This document shows positions 1-13,200 of a stretch of DNA of 64,000 bases, piece by piece. A program made the translations under genes and the position numbers. Below the pieces are notes generated by a model. It saw only the letters and a program-made list of their open reading frames with translations, had not been told where the DNA came from and did no database searches. Origin of the DNA: Sinotaia quadrata (taxonomy: Eukaryota > Mollusca > Gastropoda > Architaenioglossa > Viviparidae); contig CM054177.1 in NCBI GenBank assembly GCA_028829895.1, forward strand, positions 75,003,163 to 75,067,162, written 5' to 3'. Every line of letters starts with the position of its first letter. The first letter of the stretch is position 1.

Positions 1-1879
1 CAGAGATGGTATGTGGAAAGATCTTCAGCCAATGGAAAGCTATGGAACATGAAGAGATGCTATATATCTAAGTAATAAAACAATACTGGGAGTGAACATC
101 TGCTGCTACATTTTGGGCTTTGCTGTTTTTTTTACAAAAATAACTAATGAATTCTACCTCTGACACCTCTGCGTCTAGCATATACAATAAAAGTATGTCT
201 TGTAAACTCTAGGCCACAAGTGCTCTGTTCTTCTTCTGACACTTTGTAAACAAACTACAGCAGTTTTAATAACAAAAGTATGTGTTTGTAATCAATGTAG
301 ATCTTTCTAGATTGTATTATTTGTGCAAAAGTTGTTTTTTTTTGAGAAGGACATAGCAATATAAATATAATCAAGATATTATTTCTAGTACAAGTAATAC
401 AGTATATTTATACAGTTTATTATAAAACCTGTAAATTAAAACATCCTATTAGTAATTCCTTTTAAAAAAACAACATAATAAATCAGAGTAATCTATGAAT
501 GTCCAATCATTTACTATCTTTCATATGAAAATCAAATGCAGTAAAATAAAGCAAATCTTTCAAATCTAAATCAAATGTAGTACTTCAAAAACCAAATGCT
601 ACTATCTAAATCAAAATTCAAATGCAGTAAAACAAACCAAAGCACACCTTTTATTTATTTTTAAAAATTTAAATCAACTTTAACAGCTGTAAAAAATAAA
701 ATATTCTTCTACATAGGGTAAAATATTCTTCTGAAGAACATTATTTTAAAACTATAACTAAATTTAAAATAAAAACTATCTTTGTATATATCTTTGAAAT
801 ACATCACTGTATAAACAAAATCTTTGTTCAATTAAACAATAAAAGTATAAAATTTACCTAATTTAATTAGAAATGTTTCACTGTATAATCAAAATCTTTG
901 TTCAATTAAAAGTATAACATTAACCTACCACATCTGTGTTCGGTTTAAACATATAATTAAAAATTAGACTTATTTTTTTAACAACAAAATTAATAAACTT
1001 GGAAGTTCATCAGTTCCTTATAATGCTAGCAAGAGTTAAACATTATTTTAAATGCATAAAATTATTCTCACTAAAGAAACTATTAATATACATAGGTAAT
1101 TAATTACTGCTTAATAACTATTCTCTCAGCAAGTTATGTAAGAATAAAAAGTGATGGTTTTGTATCATTTATATCAAGAGTAGTCTTCCTTTAAATAAAT
1201 TTCTTGGACATGACAATTAGTTGTGGTTATTGCATGGACTTTGTAGAGATTTTATAATGATGTTTTCTCATCATTAGTTGTAGTGTGATTTTTTACAAGC
1301 AGAACTGATTTACAACTTTCATATTTGCTAATTTGACTGTACTGTTTCTAATAAATTTGTGGTTTACAAATTTTCAAAATACTACACATTTGCTTTATTT
1401 CTATAATTGCAGCTTAATTAAGTAGCAAAACTGATTTACAACCATCATACTTAATACTAGTTTGACCTACCAGTTTTATTATTTCTCACAAATTTGTCAA
1501 AGCACTACTGCTGCTGTTTTTAAGACTCCCTAAATTTTGTTACAAAAATTTCTGTATGGACCTTGATAATAGTGATATTAAATGATCTGATTATTTTATG
1601 TAGTTTTATCTTTTAGCACAAGTTGTGTCAGTACATAATAAATAGTGATAATTTTTAATTATGTTTCTAAGCCGAACACAGAGTAATTAGGATCACTATT
1701 TCTTTATGGACTGTCACAACTTGTGTCAGAAGGCAAAAATAGTATAGAAGTGGTCTTTGTGTCAGAAGGCAAAACAGTATAGAAGTGGTCTGAATATTTA
1801 GTATCTGTATATATTTTGTACATATATACTGTGTGCATTGTATGTTACAGCATGATACAAGATTAAATGCAGAAAGTAG

Positions 1880-2170
1880 ATTCCTTTGTATCACAATCAG
1901 TCAGTATGCACTGTATGTTATCACAACTCAAGTCATAAGGCTGAGTACATGCAAAATGTATGTTATCAAACTTGAGACATAAGACAGAGTATGTGCACAA
2001 TGTATGTTATCAAACTTAGCATAAGACAAAATACATGCACACTGTATGTTATCACAACTTGAATCATAAGACAGTGCATGCACTGTATAATATTACAGCT
2101 TGTGTCATAAGGAAGTGAACATGCACATTGTTAGTGTTATGTTATCGAACTTAGTTATGGGTCATTCTCT
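1880..2170. repeat. Degenerate tandem repeat, about 50-60 bp unit
   Basis: At least five diverged copies of a unit with a TGTATGTTATCA...ACTT core followed by CATAAG and a GCACA motif. A related fragment occurs at 3128-3340. Old minisatellite in the PIX intron. Confidence 0.6.
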
Positions 2171-3382
2171 GGAAAGGTGACCCAGATAGGCATCAATGAT
2201 CAAGGGATCACTTACTGAGGATGGATGTAAAAAAATATTTGTGTAGGAAATTGTCTGAACCTTTGAATTTCTGTTAAAGATATTATTAAACTAAAAAAAT
2301 TAAAAACCTTTCTCTGTTTCCTGTATGTTTCTTTTTTTTTCTTTTTTTTTTTGGGGTGTGTGTGACGAAAATGCCCACTAAAAACATGGTTGATTTGTGA
2401 CATAATGTTGGTTGGTGTAAAAACATATGATGCATACATATAAAAATGAAGACCTAAACACACATAAATCAAATAAGTACATCCAAAAGAGTCTACAGAT
2501 ATGTTTATGGGTTTAATAATTTTATAACATAATACATTTATGAACGCTTGCAACACTTTGTTAATGACAGCAACACCATACACATTATAAACAAGTTTCC
2601 AATATGCTCAAACTTCCAGTGACCTGTGTATTTTTAGCAGAGATGAATATCAATAGTATTCTTGAGTGATTTTAACAAAATACAAGCCGAGATTTAGTAA
2701 AAACAATTTTTAATAAAAGGAATGCTCATTACCAAAATTTCCCAGTACGAGTGAACAACTAAAAAAAAAAAATGTTTAAAAAAGAATCCCATAAGAGAAG
2801 AACTATTTTTAATAAAAATAAGTCACAAGGTCATAGTGGAAGGTTAAAAATGTGCATGGCTGATGTTTCCAGCAAGTGGTGGACAGATTCATAAAAATAA
2901 TTTCATTCTTTGTTTCAAATGGAAGTAGTACGGTTACAATCGTGCATGGAAGACTATGTCAGTGCCTATCAAGGTAAGAATCTTTTTTTTTGTTGTTGTT
3001 AAAATATGAATACCAATTGATGAAACATAACAATTCTTGCAGTAAAGTGTATCCAAAAGGTCCATCTTTTGCTGGTATAAAAAGAAACTAATAATTCTAA
3101 TTTTTATTTTTTTTTACCCTCATGTCACACTTATGGGTCACCTGTCTGGAGAATCACCCTTATAAGGCAGTGAACATGTACACATGTACACATTATAACT
3201 TGAGTCATAAGACAAAGTAAAAGAAGTGAACTAATCATAATGATTAATGACAGTATGAAATGCGCATTATCAAAACTTTTGACAAAAATTAAAGAACACA
3301 AAGTGGTTTGACCCACTACTATCATTGTCAGTTAAGCACAGTTTTATCATAATTTTAGTCATAAAGCAAAAGTATATACAGT

Positions 3383-3530
3383 GGACTTATTATTTACCAT
3401 CACTATCAGTATTCACTGTTGAATTCATTATGAGGTAAAAATGCATTAAGAGGACTTATTATTTACCATCACTATCAGTATTCAATGTTGAATTCATTAT
3501 GAGGCAAAAATGCATTAAGAGGACTTATTA
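3383..3530. repeat. Two-copy tandem duplication, 69-bp period
   Basis: GGACTTATTATTTACCATC starts at 3383 and again at 3452 with near-identical sequence, and a third, partial copy starts near 3521. Confidence 0.75.
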
Positions 3531-4272
3531 TTATCAGTATCAACCTGTGTCTAATGTTACAATTTTGTATTAATATTTTGTCCACCTCTAAGAGTGCTCT
3601 ATTCTATATATAAAATATGCAACTTATGTACTATATGCTTATTTTTGTATTATATTTTACTGTATATTTATATGTAATATGTGTATTAATGTGTGTTATT
3701 GCATTTGTTATAATGTAATAATAACTAATATATGAGTATTTTTATTCTGTTTTATTATATATGCATTTAGTGCTCAAATTAAAATAAAAAAATCAAGATT
3801 AGGCATTCTCAAAAGCTGTCAGTTATATGTATACATGTATATAACTCTTAAAACAATAAAAGAAACCTTTGTAATAAATAGAAAGTTAATTGTTGTTGAA
3901 TTTTTATGTTGGTTACTGATTTAAGATTTTATAAGGCATCATAATTTAGCTTCACAGATTTTTTTTTTATTACTGTAAAACTGCTGCATCACTGACAGTC
4001 AATATTTCATCTTTATAGGGAGTATACATTTTAAATTTTAAATTCCTGGTATAGGAGCTGGTAAGAGTTATTTTCCAGTTGGCATGGCCTACTTGCATGT
4101 ACAGCAACAGTACAGCTGTGGTTTTATTTTTCACAATGCACTTAAATCACATGTTTAACTCACATGGAACCATGACAATATTATGCAGATGACCAACTTA
4201 TATTGAGTTAGTCTATTTATTAATATAAGGGTTTAAGCAGCAGTATGCACATAAGCAATTTGTACACTTAAG

Positions 4273-4332
4273 TGAAATGCAGAGTGAGTGAGTGAGTGAG
4301 TGAGTGCCTGTGAGCATGTGTGCACTTAAAAG

Positions 4333-4366
<34 letters not shown>

Positions 4367-4370
4367 TGCA
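4273..4370. repeat. Microsatellites (GAGT)n, (TA)n and (CA)n
   Basis: A GAGT run near 4274-4305, then TA and CA dinucleotide runs at about 4333-4367. Confidence 0.85.
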
Positions 4371-7300
4371 TATACTGTACATGTGCACGTGTGAGTATTA
4401 AAGTTAGCCTTAACAATCTAAAACAAGTCTATTTTAACAGGAGGTAAGGAAAAACAATTTTTTACAAAAACTGTCTGAAAGACAAGCTGGTTATAAATGT
4501 TATTTCCATGCAACATTGCAAGGAACCAAAAGTACAAGACATGGTTGTGGGGAGGAAAACAGAATAAAATGTTTCCCCAACCTAAAAAAAAATTGGAAGG
4601 TGGGTAACAGACACTTTTCCCTCACCAGGAATGGAAAACAAATGCTCTTCTTAATAATAATTTTTGGACAGTAAACTATTCTACCAATATTCACCAAGGT
4701 GCTAGGTAATATTATAAAGCCATAACTGCAAAATCTGCACCATCAAGACAATCTCCAACAAAAGTTTTGCAAGCAAATAAGACAAATAGCATACAGTTAA
4801 TAAAGATGGCAACAGTAAAAAGATGCCAAATCTGAGTTCATTAAACCAATTTCCCAAAATGAAATACAATTATAGAAATGATACTGCTGGAATATTAAAA
4901 AATATTTGTACTGATAAGAGATATCAACAGTTGCATTCCACTGTAAGCAGATAACAAACCAAATAAAAGAGATCAAATAATCTTTTGTTGACCTTATCAA
5001 TATAAAAAAAACAATTAAAAAAATTATGACTAAAGACAGTTTGGTTAAATCTCCTAAATTAGAATACTAATTATTACAATGAACAATTAAAATATAATGT
5101 TCTATGAAAAATTTAACTGATTCATCTGATCATTACAGGAATAGCTAAAAGTTACAAGCAGGCCTAAATATCAAAGATACTATTTAGCTATCTATTTCTA
5201 CAGCACTCTAATAAAAGATATTTAGACAAAACATTAACAAATAACTTCTAAGTTCTGAATTGAATATATGAGCTAGAAAGAATTTTCCCATTCCATTGGT
5301 TTCTCGATCTTATATTGTACTTAAGATGTGTTATTACTATAATTGGAAATGGTCAGTGGTCAGACTTTAACTTATTTCTCAGTGTCAAAATGTTTGTGCA
5401 AAGTCCTTGAAGAGAAATATTAAGTTTGTTGAGATGGCTAAATATGTGAGCCATATATGCAAGTTTAGCCATCCATTCCTTTCTCTTTCCTCCTAATAAA
5501 AGTAAATAAACTACTACAATTAGAACAATTATCACTAATTATTTTATCAGGTAAGATGTACGTAATTAGAAGACTATTTCAGTAGAATCTTGGAAAACAG
5601 TGTAATGGACCAGGCAATGGAAGAAAATAAAATCAAAACCAAGTCAGCAAATCTCAATTAACTTCTAATGAGAGGTTTTCATTAGGAAAGAAAGCAAACA
5701 AGCAAAATAAAAGTCCTTTAACTGTTGATTGCTTTTTGATTCCTGATCTAATGCAGATCTAGAAGGTAAACTAGAAACGTTAATAAGCTATCAATTTTTT
5801 AGCCCTATGTGCCCACATTGAGAACAAGGGAAAGAACTCCAAGACAAATTTAGAATAAATCATTTTTTTTCTCCAAGTATAATTTTCTCATACATGGACT
5901 TTTTAATCATAAATTTTGAGCACAAAAACAAATATAACTTTCAGAAGTGAAGTAGAGTTAACAGAGAAGTGAACATTTTTTCATTTTTAGAGAAAGCATT
6001 CTGAAGTTAAAATCATCAAGCTATGATATCACCATGTGGTTTGGTACTGTAATACGCAAGTTCAAATTGATGAGTAAATTGTAAAGTTTGAGATAAAATG
6101 GTCAAAATATACCTCCAAAATTGTATGTATTCTAAATCAATCTACTATGAGGTATTAATGTACTGTATTAAGAAAATAAATATCCGAAAATCATTTACAA
6201 ACTTTTATATGGATTACATGAAGAGATCAATCATCATGAAATTCTTGTGAGCAGTGAGCAATATTATCGATCAGCTTTCAAAAGAACTCTTGTACTGTAT
6301 GCTAAACAGAGTTAACAGGATAATAAGCTTCAAATAATCATATTTAATTTATAAAACTATTTGTTAAAATAAAGTTATATGCCACAAACATATATACTTT
6401 TAGTCTCTGCGTGTCTGTGAATACAACTACCAGTAAATGTTTTATTTCTCATCATTCTTACTCTTAGACAATATATTTCTCCTTTAACATTTTGGCATGC
6501 TAGTCATCATTGTCTATATTTCACATCCGCTGTGATATTGAGTTATGAATGCAATATTATTTGATTTAATCTCCTTTTATTTTAATTTTATATTTTTTAC
6601 TGGAATTTTTTTTTACTGGAAATATACTGGACAAATTACTACATAACAAGAATTGTAAGGTGCATTTAATGCCTGTGAAAGTCTTAATTGTTCAATGGCA
6701 AAATATGCAGCTTAGCAATCAAGGCATAAAATATCAACTAATAAACAGTTTAAGTGACAATTAAAAAATTATCATAAGAAGACAGTGGAGTACAAAGTTT
6801 CTCAATTACACTTTTGAAATGTTCAAGTTTAGCTGCTGAGGCAGATAAATGCAAACATTTACTATCATTTGACAGAAAAACTGAATTATATTTTCTTGAA
6901 CAAGATCTTATTCTATAATAATCTTTACTTTTTTGTACTACACTCCCCACCCACCAAGCTCAGGTCTGCTTCAGATACAATGATAGACTACATTGTAATT
7001 ATTGCAAAATATCAAATGAAAATTTTTCAAAAGCTTTTCCAAAGCTAGTTCCTACTCAGATCTCAGTACAAGTACACTAACAGCAGTTTTGTCTGGTTGC
7101 TAGGATGCAAATAATTAGTGAGCATGCGCTTTACTTGATATTCTATAATGATGCTCAAAATATGTTTTAATAATATTTTAAAGTACTTATGCTTAAGAGT
7201 ACTTTTTAGTTTAAATCTTTCTGATGCATTTCTTCTTTTATAGACTTTTCATCTTCAATCAGTAATACAAACACACTTTACGTTGAATAAGGGGTACTCA

Positions 7301-8046
7301 TTTACATATTAAACTACCATAACGGACAATATAACAAAACTAGTTTCTGCCTTTTCAACCATTTCAGCATAAGAAAGACAACGAATTTTAAAACAAATTA
7401 TGCCAGAAATCTAGGTTAGAGTTTTCTGAACAGTATGGTGTTTGTATATTTGAGTTTGTGCAATTAAATTACCAAAACTAAATAGCAATCTAATAGACAG
7501 AATTTCTTCCTCGGTTCTTTCATTTTTTTTTTTTTTAATTGGAAGAAATAACAGGCACACACATACAATAACAGCTTGATTTCCATAAAAATAACACATT
7601 TTCAATAAAATAAAATTCAAATATGTTGTAAGGATATCATACAGATCAAACTATTGTCAAAGTGTTTATTCAAATATATTTTTACTCTTCTAACCACTAT
7701 TACATCAGTTCTGTGTCACTCTGTTAAACTTTCAAAGAATGTTTATTGTCATTATAAATACATATCAATTATTTCTTAAAATGTAATAGAAAAGTCAAAT
7801 GCTTGCATCACTAGGTATGTTTACATTCTAAAACAGCTTGAGTTTACATCCAAGAGAAAAGAATGGTTTTCTAGAGCAAGTGGAAAATCCACATTTTAAC
7901 ACATGCATCCACATAGCACATTTTAGCACAAAAAAACTTGATTCAAAGCTTTCCCAGCCATCTGTTTCAGTATGAATGCATGTTAATACTCTACAGGAAC
8001 CAAGACAGTATATATTTTTTCAGTTCCAACATGTATTCAATTCTCA

Positions 8047-8262
8047 TCTATATGCAGTTTTCATACCCAGTCTGCATTATTCCTTCATCTGTTTGCAGTT
8101 TCATACCCAGTCTGTATTATTCCTTCATATGTGATTTTCATACCCAGCATTATACCTTCATCTGTATGCAGTTTTCACATCCAATCTGTATTATTCCGTC
8201 ATCTGTGATTTTCACACTCACTATGTTATGTATGCAGTTTCAGATTAATATGTATTATTCAC
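8047..8262. repeat. Degenerate minisatellite, about 40 bp unit
   Basis: Five to six copies of a unit containing GCAGTTTTCATACCCAGTCT and TATTCCTTCATCTG with variable indels. This explains the repetitive open frame of low complexity across the region. Confidence 0.7.
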
Positions 8263-8378
8263 TTATCTGTACATATGAAACTGCATCTTAAATGGAAAAA
8301 AACATGTCTTGAAAGTAAACAATTAAAATGTATAACATTAAACCAGTTACAAGATAAGTATTTTTTTTTTAAATTCAC

Positions 8379-8501
8379 CTGTGATTTTGTAATACTGCAA
8401 CAGCACGTGGATGATTGGCACAATAAGCAAGGTACAAGTCTTTTAACTGACTGGCGTACTGCATAAACAGACCTCCCACGCGCCGCTGCACTAATGGAAG
8501 T
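8379..8501 (-). CDS. ARHGEF7: PIX exon 6: DH domain
   Basis: The acceptor is TTGTTCAG|ACTTCC and the donor CACAG|GTGAAT; 123 nt. It encodes residues 312-351 and two bases of residue 352, with [19 protein letters not shown] and [10 protein letters not shown], a conserved DH segment. This is the last exon found before the left edge. The next expected exon (the GLSKPFMRLDKYP-type DH segment) was looked for by eye in 1-8378 and not found. Confidence 0.94.
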
Positions 8502-10140
8502 CTGAACAAAAACAAATCAGAAAAAAAATCATTTTAATAATAAATGCAAAGTAAAATGAGGTTTAAGTTAAAAGGGTCATGAGGGCACTGGGGGGAGATG
8601 GTTGCCATTCGGGATTTTGAGAGCCCAATAAAAAATTAGAAAAAAGTAATAAATATTAAGAACTAAATTTCTGTAAATATAAAGATAAAAAGATTAGGAG
8701 GGCTGTGGCTTGCAATGTTGGCATAGTACCAGGTAACTATCTTTAAATCTGCTGCAATGTATCTTATCATCAGTGAGATCATTGTTATGTCTAAACAATA
8801 ATGCACAGAAAATAGTACTTCCTACTAATGTTGTGCAGATACATGAAATTACAAGAAAGAAAGTTATTAAAGAAATAACATATCCATGACTCTATAACCC
8901 TATAGCATAACATATCCTAATGAGCAAATAATATTAAAACATATAAAATGAGCAATAGCCAATAATACAGTATAATCTTGGTTATCTGACTTAGATGTGA
9001 CCAAAGGATGCTTGGATGATCAGAATATTGGTTAATACAAAATACAAAAAAAACAAGAATGATGGGAGAATTATACTGTAAATGAATCAGTGTACTCCTT
9101 GATTTTAGTACTGATGCCATACCATCTATTTGAATGCAATGCAGACTTCACCAAATACCCCTTAGGTGTGACATAATCTCACTTGCATATTAAATTTTTG
9201 TAGGTATTGCTGTCATAATAAGGCTACTGTAATGCTGTCATAATAAGGCTACTGTAATGCTGTCATAATAAGGCTACTGTAATGCTGTCATAATTAGGGT
9301 ACTGTAATGCTGTCATAATAAGGTTACTGTAATGCTGTCATAATAAGGTTACTGTAAGGGTGTCATAATAATATTACTGTTGAGGATGCTGTTTAAACCT
9401 GGAGTGTATTAATTTCATTTTTCAAGGTGTAACTTAATCAGTAGTAGTCTGTCAAAGCAAATTGTATTGTGTATAATGAGCATGGCAATACCAAAATTAT
9501 TTTTTTTTAAGAGTAGATCAATATAATGAAAAAAATATCTACACTTATTTAAAATGTCAAAAGCAAAATTTCCAAATATCAAATTTAAAGTCTGATATTA
9601 TGCTTTGTATACAGCAATAATACCAACAACAACAAAAAACCCTTCCAGATCCCTACAATACATTGTGCACAGTCAAGCCATAAAACATAGGTTTTACTGT
9701 TTCTTTCAATTTACTCACACTATAAACTATATTCAAAGAACACATTTTAATAATTCCAATTATACAATACAATTAAATACCATGTGTTCTGAAGTGACCA
9801 TACTTCCAATAAAACAGAATTTAAACAAATCAATAGCTAGACATACAAGATTCTACTGTTAAAAAAAAGTCATAATCTGATTACATACTTTTCACAGTCT
9901 TCTAAAGCTGCCAAAAAGGATTGTTGAAAACTGATTATATCTTCAAGGTTGCCTATCAAGAGGCTATATTCAGCTTGTGAAAGTCTGCAAAGAAAAAAGG
10001 CAAATTAGATTCAGTAAGTCACTAGTGACTATAAATTTATTTTAAAAAATCAGTACTGCATTAAATTATTTTACACATAAAACACACACAAACAAATCTG
10101 CAGAAGTACATATACATAGAGAGAAGGGGATGGGAGAGAC

Positions 10141-10201
<61 letters not shown>

Positions 10202-13200
10202 CAAGAAAAAGAAGTGATTCTTTTAACAGAATGGGTTGCTAGTTGACAATACTTACATCCCCTTAGCTTGTATAGGCTTGAAATAGTTTTGAAGAACCTT
10301 GTTCATCTCAGACACATGCATTCGCTCCGTTTCTATGACATTTTTCAGAACCTAAAAAATAAAACAGATATTTCACATTAGTCTTAAAGATCAGACTTCT
10401 TCCTCAGCAGGAAAAGGAAAAAAAAGAGATGAAATTAGGTGTGGCAAAGTAAATGAGTCTAACCCTATTTCTAAACTGTTATATAAATTGTTAAACTGTC
10501 AAAGTTACCAAATCTTGGGCACTCCTTATGATGGTATTTTTGTAAGTGTCAGAGTTGGACTAAACATTCAAGTTGAGAATATGCTAGAAACTGCTGATGT
10601 ACTGCAAACCAGTTCCAACTAGATGAGTAGTTTTTATTATCCAATGCTTAAGATTTAGGAGAACAAGACCAGCCAATGAGCTGAGATCAAAAGTTTACAT
10701 GATGTAGAGAATTCTATTGTCTAATCACCTGAATTTGGTGTGGCAAGAAGTCCGGTCATGAAAGGTGGCCGTTAGCTTAATGGGACAAAGCCGCCTTTCT
10801 TTTTTGAATCTTCTTGTTTACTTATTATAAACTGCTATGACAGTGGTAGATGTGGAAAGCCTCTACTGCAGTGTGTAAGTGTAAGAATACACTATACTCC
10901 ATTGATGTATGGTGGCAAGGTATGCTGAGTACATCCAGCAATTTCTGTTACAGGGAAGTTACTAGAAATTGCTACAATTGTTGTTCTGCTTGAAGGAGCT
11001 GGTACAGTGAAAAAAGTGCCCAGGTTAGCTTCAAGAGAATAGTAGCGAATCAGTGTTTACAACGTGAGGAGAGAAACACATGAATTGATGTGAATAATAA
11101 CTTGTGACATTGTTACAAAAGCACATGAAAGACTATTAAGGCAGTGCTTAAACAAGGTTACAGAAACTATTGTCGCTTATCTCTAATAACTCCATTTCTG
11201 TTCTCTGATAAAAACTATCCTGTGATTTGTATCGACATTAAATTGTTGAACTGTATTTTTTTTAGGATATAACTTATAAGACTGTGTAGTATAAAAATTA
11301 TCTGCACATAGTTTCATGGAAAATTTTGATGTCAAGTAATCTTTTTCATTTGTTATATGTATATTTAATTGTTGATTTAATAAATTTATAGTTAAATTTA
11401 TTGACCTTACACATATGATAACCTTATGTTGGAGAAGAAAGTGGGTGGATAAATATAGATTAAAGACGGATTTGTCTTCTCCTTTAGTAAGAAGTTTCCA
11501 TCTATGGAAATATTGTGTGATGGTAAATGTTTGCTTTAATGTTGTGGAAGAGAGAAAACATTTACAGCACCCGCATAACTTCCAAGTGAGAGAGACGAGT
11601 GGTGTCTGCTGGAGAATTATTAATAACAAATTAAGATTCTCATCGCTTGTAATTAGCTATGGATAATTAATTAATTAATAATAATAATATCCATTAACTA
11701 GGTGGCGTTGGCATTAGAGTAAAAAATCAAGTTTCTGTGCTATTAATATTTATTTGTAAGTCATCAGCCATAAACCCTTCACCTGTAGAGATTTTAAACT
11801 GTTTGAAATCCAATGCACCAAAATTTTTGTCCTGTCTAAATGCCAGTATCAAAAAAAAAAAAAAAAAAGCTGACAAAATAACAGAAGGAAAATGTATGCA
11901 CAAAAATAGGCAGAGGGAATGCAGTGAATGGCTGTCTTCTATGTAATTAGTTAAGAAATTAAAAGAGGAGTCAAGAAATAACTGAAATTAAGGTAAAAAA
12001 ATTAAGAGAGAATGATATAAAAATTGTTTTTTTTACAAATGAAATTTAAATATTTGGCTTATTTGTAAATTTTTCATTAATAATAACAAGAGAAAAAGGA
12101 AGGGAAAGGGAGTGAAGAAAAGGACAGCAGGAAGAAAGAAAGAAACAAATTCACTAACTGTTAGCTTCATTAAATTCATTAAACTAGTGTACATTAAATT
12201 TCTGATCCTCTTTGGATTTCTACATTTACCGATATTAAAATAAATCTCTATGATATGGATCAATACTGCTTGAATTTGAGATCACACTGAATAATAAACA
12301 GAATCCAAACTAATTAATCATAAATAACTTGTGGAGATCAATCAAGCATATATTTATCTTGCACATAGTAAATATGCTTGCAAATAAAGCTAACTTACAA
12401 ATTTGTAAAAACAGTAATTATGTAAGGTGCCTTATAGAAACCACAATTTGACAAAATGTGAATGACCATTATATCTGGCAAAGAAAAAAGGGAGCTAATC
12501 CTTACCACATTATGATATAGCTGCATGCTTTCCCTTTTATACACAGGAACATCTGCACCCTTTACACTCTTTAGACTTATGTCTGAAAAAAATTTGAATG
12601 GGATGAACTTTAAATAGTTAAATGTAAAATACTGATTAGTCTACAAAAAAAAAAAAAAAAATAATTACACTATTATATACAGACATTTTGTTTGAAATGT
12701 GTACAATTTGGGATTTCAAAAGAAAATCAACAGAATGGTATGTAATTGAAAATGCACACTGGTTCTAAATAAATTTATCGATTTTTTTTTCTCATTACTA
12801 CTTATGAATATTATAATTTTTACCATTCTATCTTTTTTAACTTATAAGAACTTAAGGTCCACTTATTGAGACCATGATTTTTTTTTCCTTCCTCCAAATT
12901 TTAATTCTTTACAAGTGATGCAAAACTCACAACCATCATCTACAGTGCAAAAACATACTTTACTATAAGTAGAGCTCTAATTTATTGGAGAGGCAAGTGC
13001 ATTTATATATATTTTTTAAAATAAGAAAATAAAGTCTATTTGATAAAGTTACTGGCATGTGAAAGTGAGCTAATGATTGAATGAAAGAAACAATAAAATT
13101 GCAAGAGTCTGAATGCCTGGCTATGTCCACATGTAAACAGCAGGTTATGAATGAGAGCTTTTTGTTTGAGCTGAATGGGTCAAAAATGTAATTCATCAAA

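Larger units (their letters stand above)
1..8378 (-). other. PIX intron 6, running off the left edge
   Basis: AT-rich, CpG-poor DNA with no recognisable coding exon on either strand. It holds the degenerate repeats at 1880-2170, 3383-3530 and 8047-8262 and simple repeats at 4273-4370. Open frames here are short and lack family similarity. The gene is expected to continue to the left, so this is taken as a single large intron. Confidence 0.7.
8502..9888 (-). other. PIX intron 5
   Basis: A 1.4-kb intron with GT-AG ends on the minus strand. It contains a 111-bp pogo-like miniature element (8968-9078) and a 25-bp minisatellite (9208-9380). No coding sequence was recognised. Confidence 0.85.
10352..12505 (-). 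other. PIX intron 3
   Basis: A 2.15-kb intron. It contains a dispersed repeat (10434-10540), a tRNA-like SINE fragment candidate (10765-10800) and an A-run at about 11850-11868. Two overlapping open frames near 11183-11666 on opposite strands show no domain I recognise. Confidence 0.85.

Noticed and set aside
6750..6950. 66-codon minus-strand open frame as a possible next PIX exon
   Set aside because: No resemblance to the expected DH segment and no convincing acceptor and donor pair in phase.
11183..11666. Overlapping open frames on both strands in PIX intron 3
   Set aside because: No recognisable domain, and both lie inside an intron; likely chance or an unclassified decayed element.
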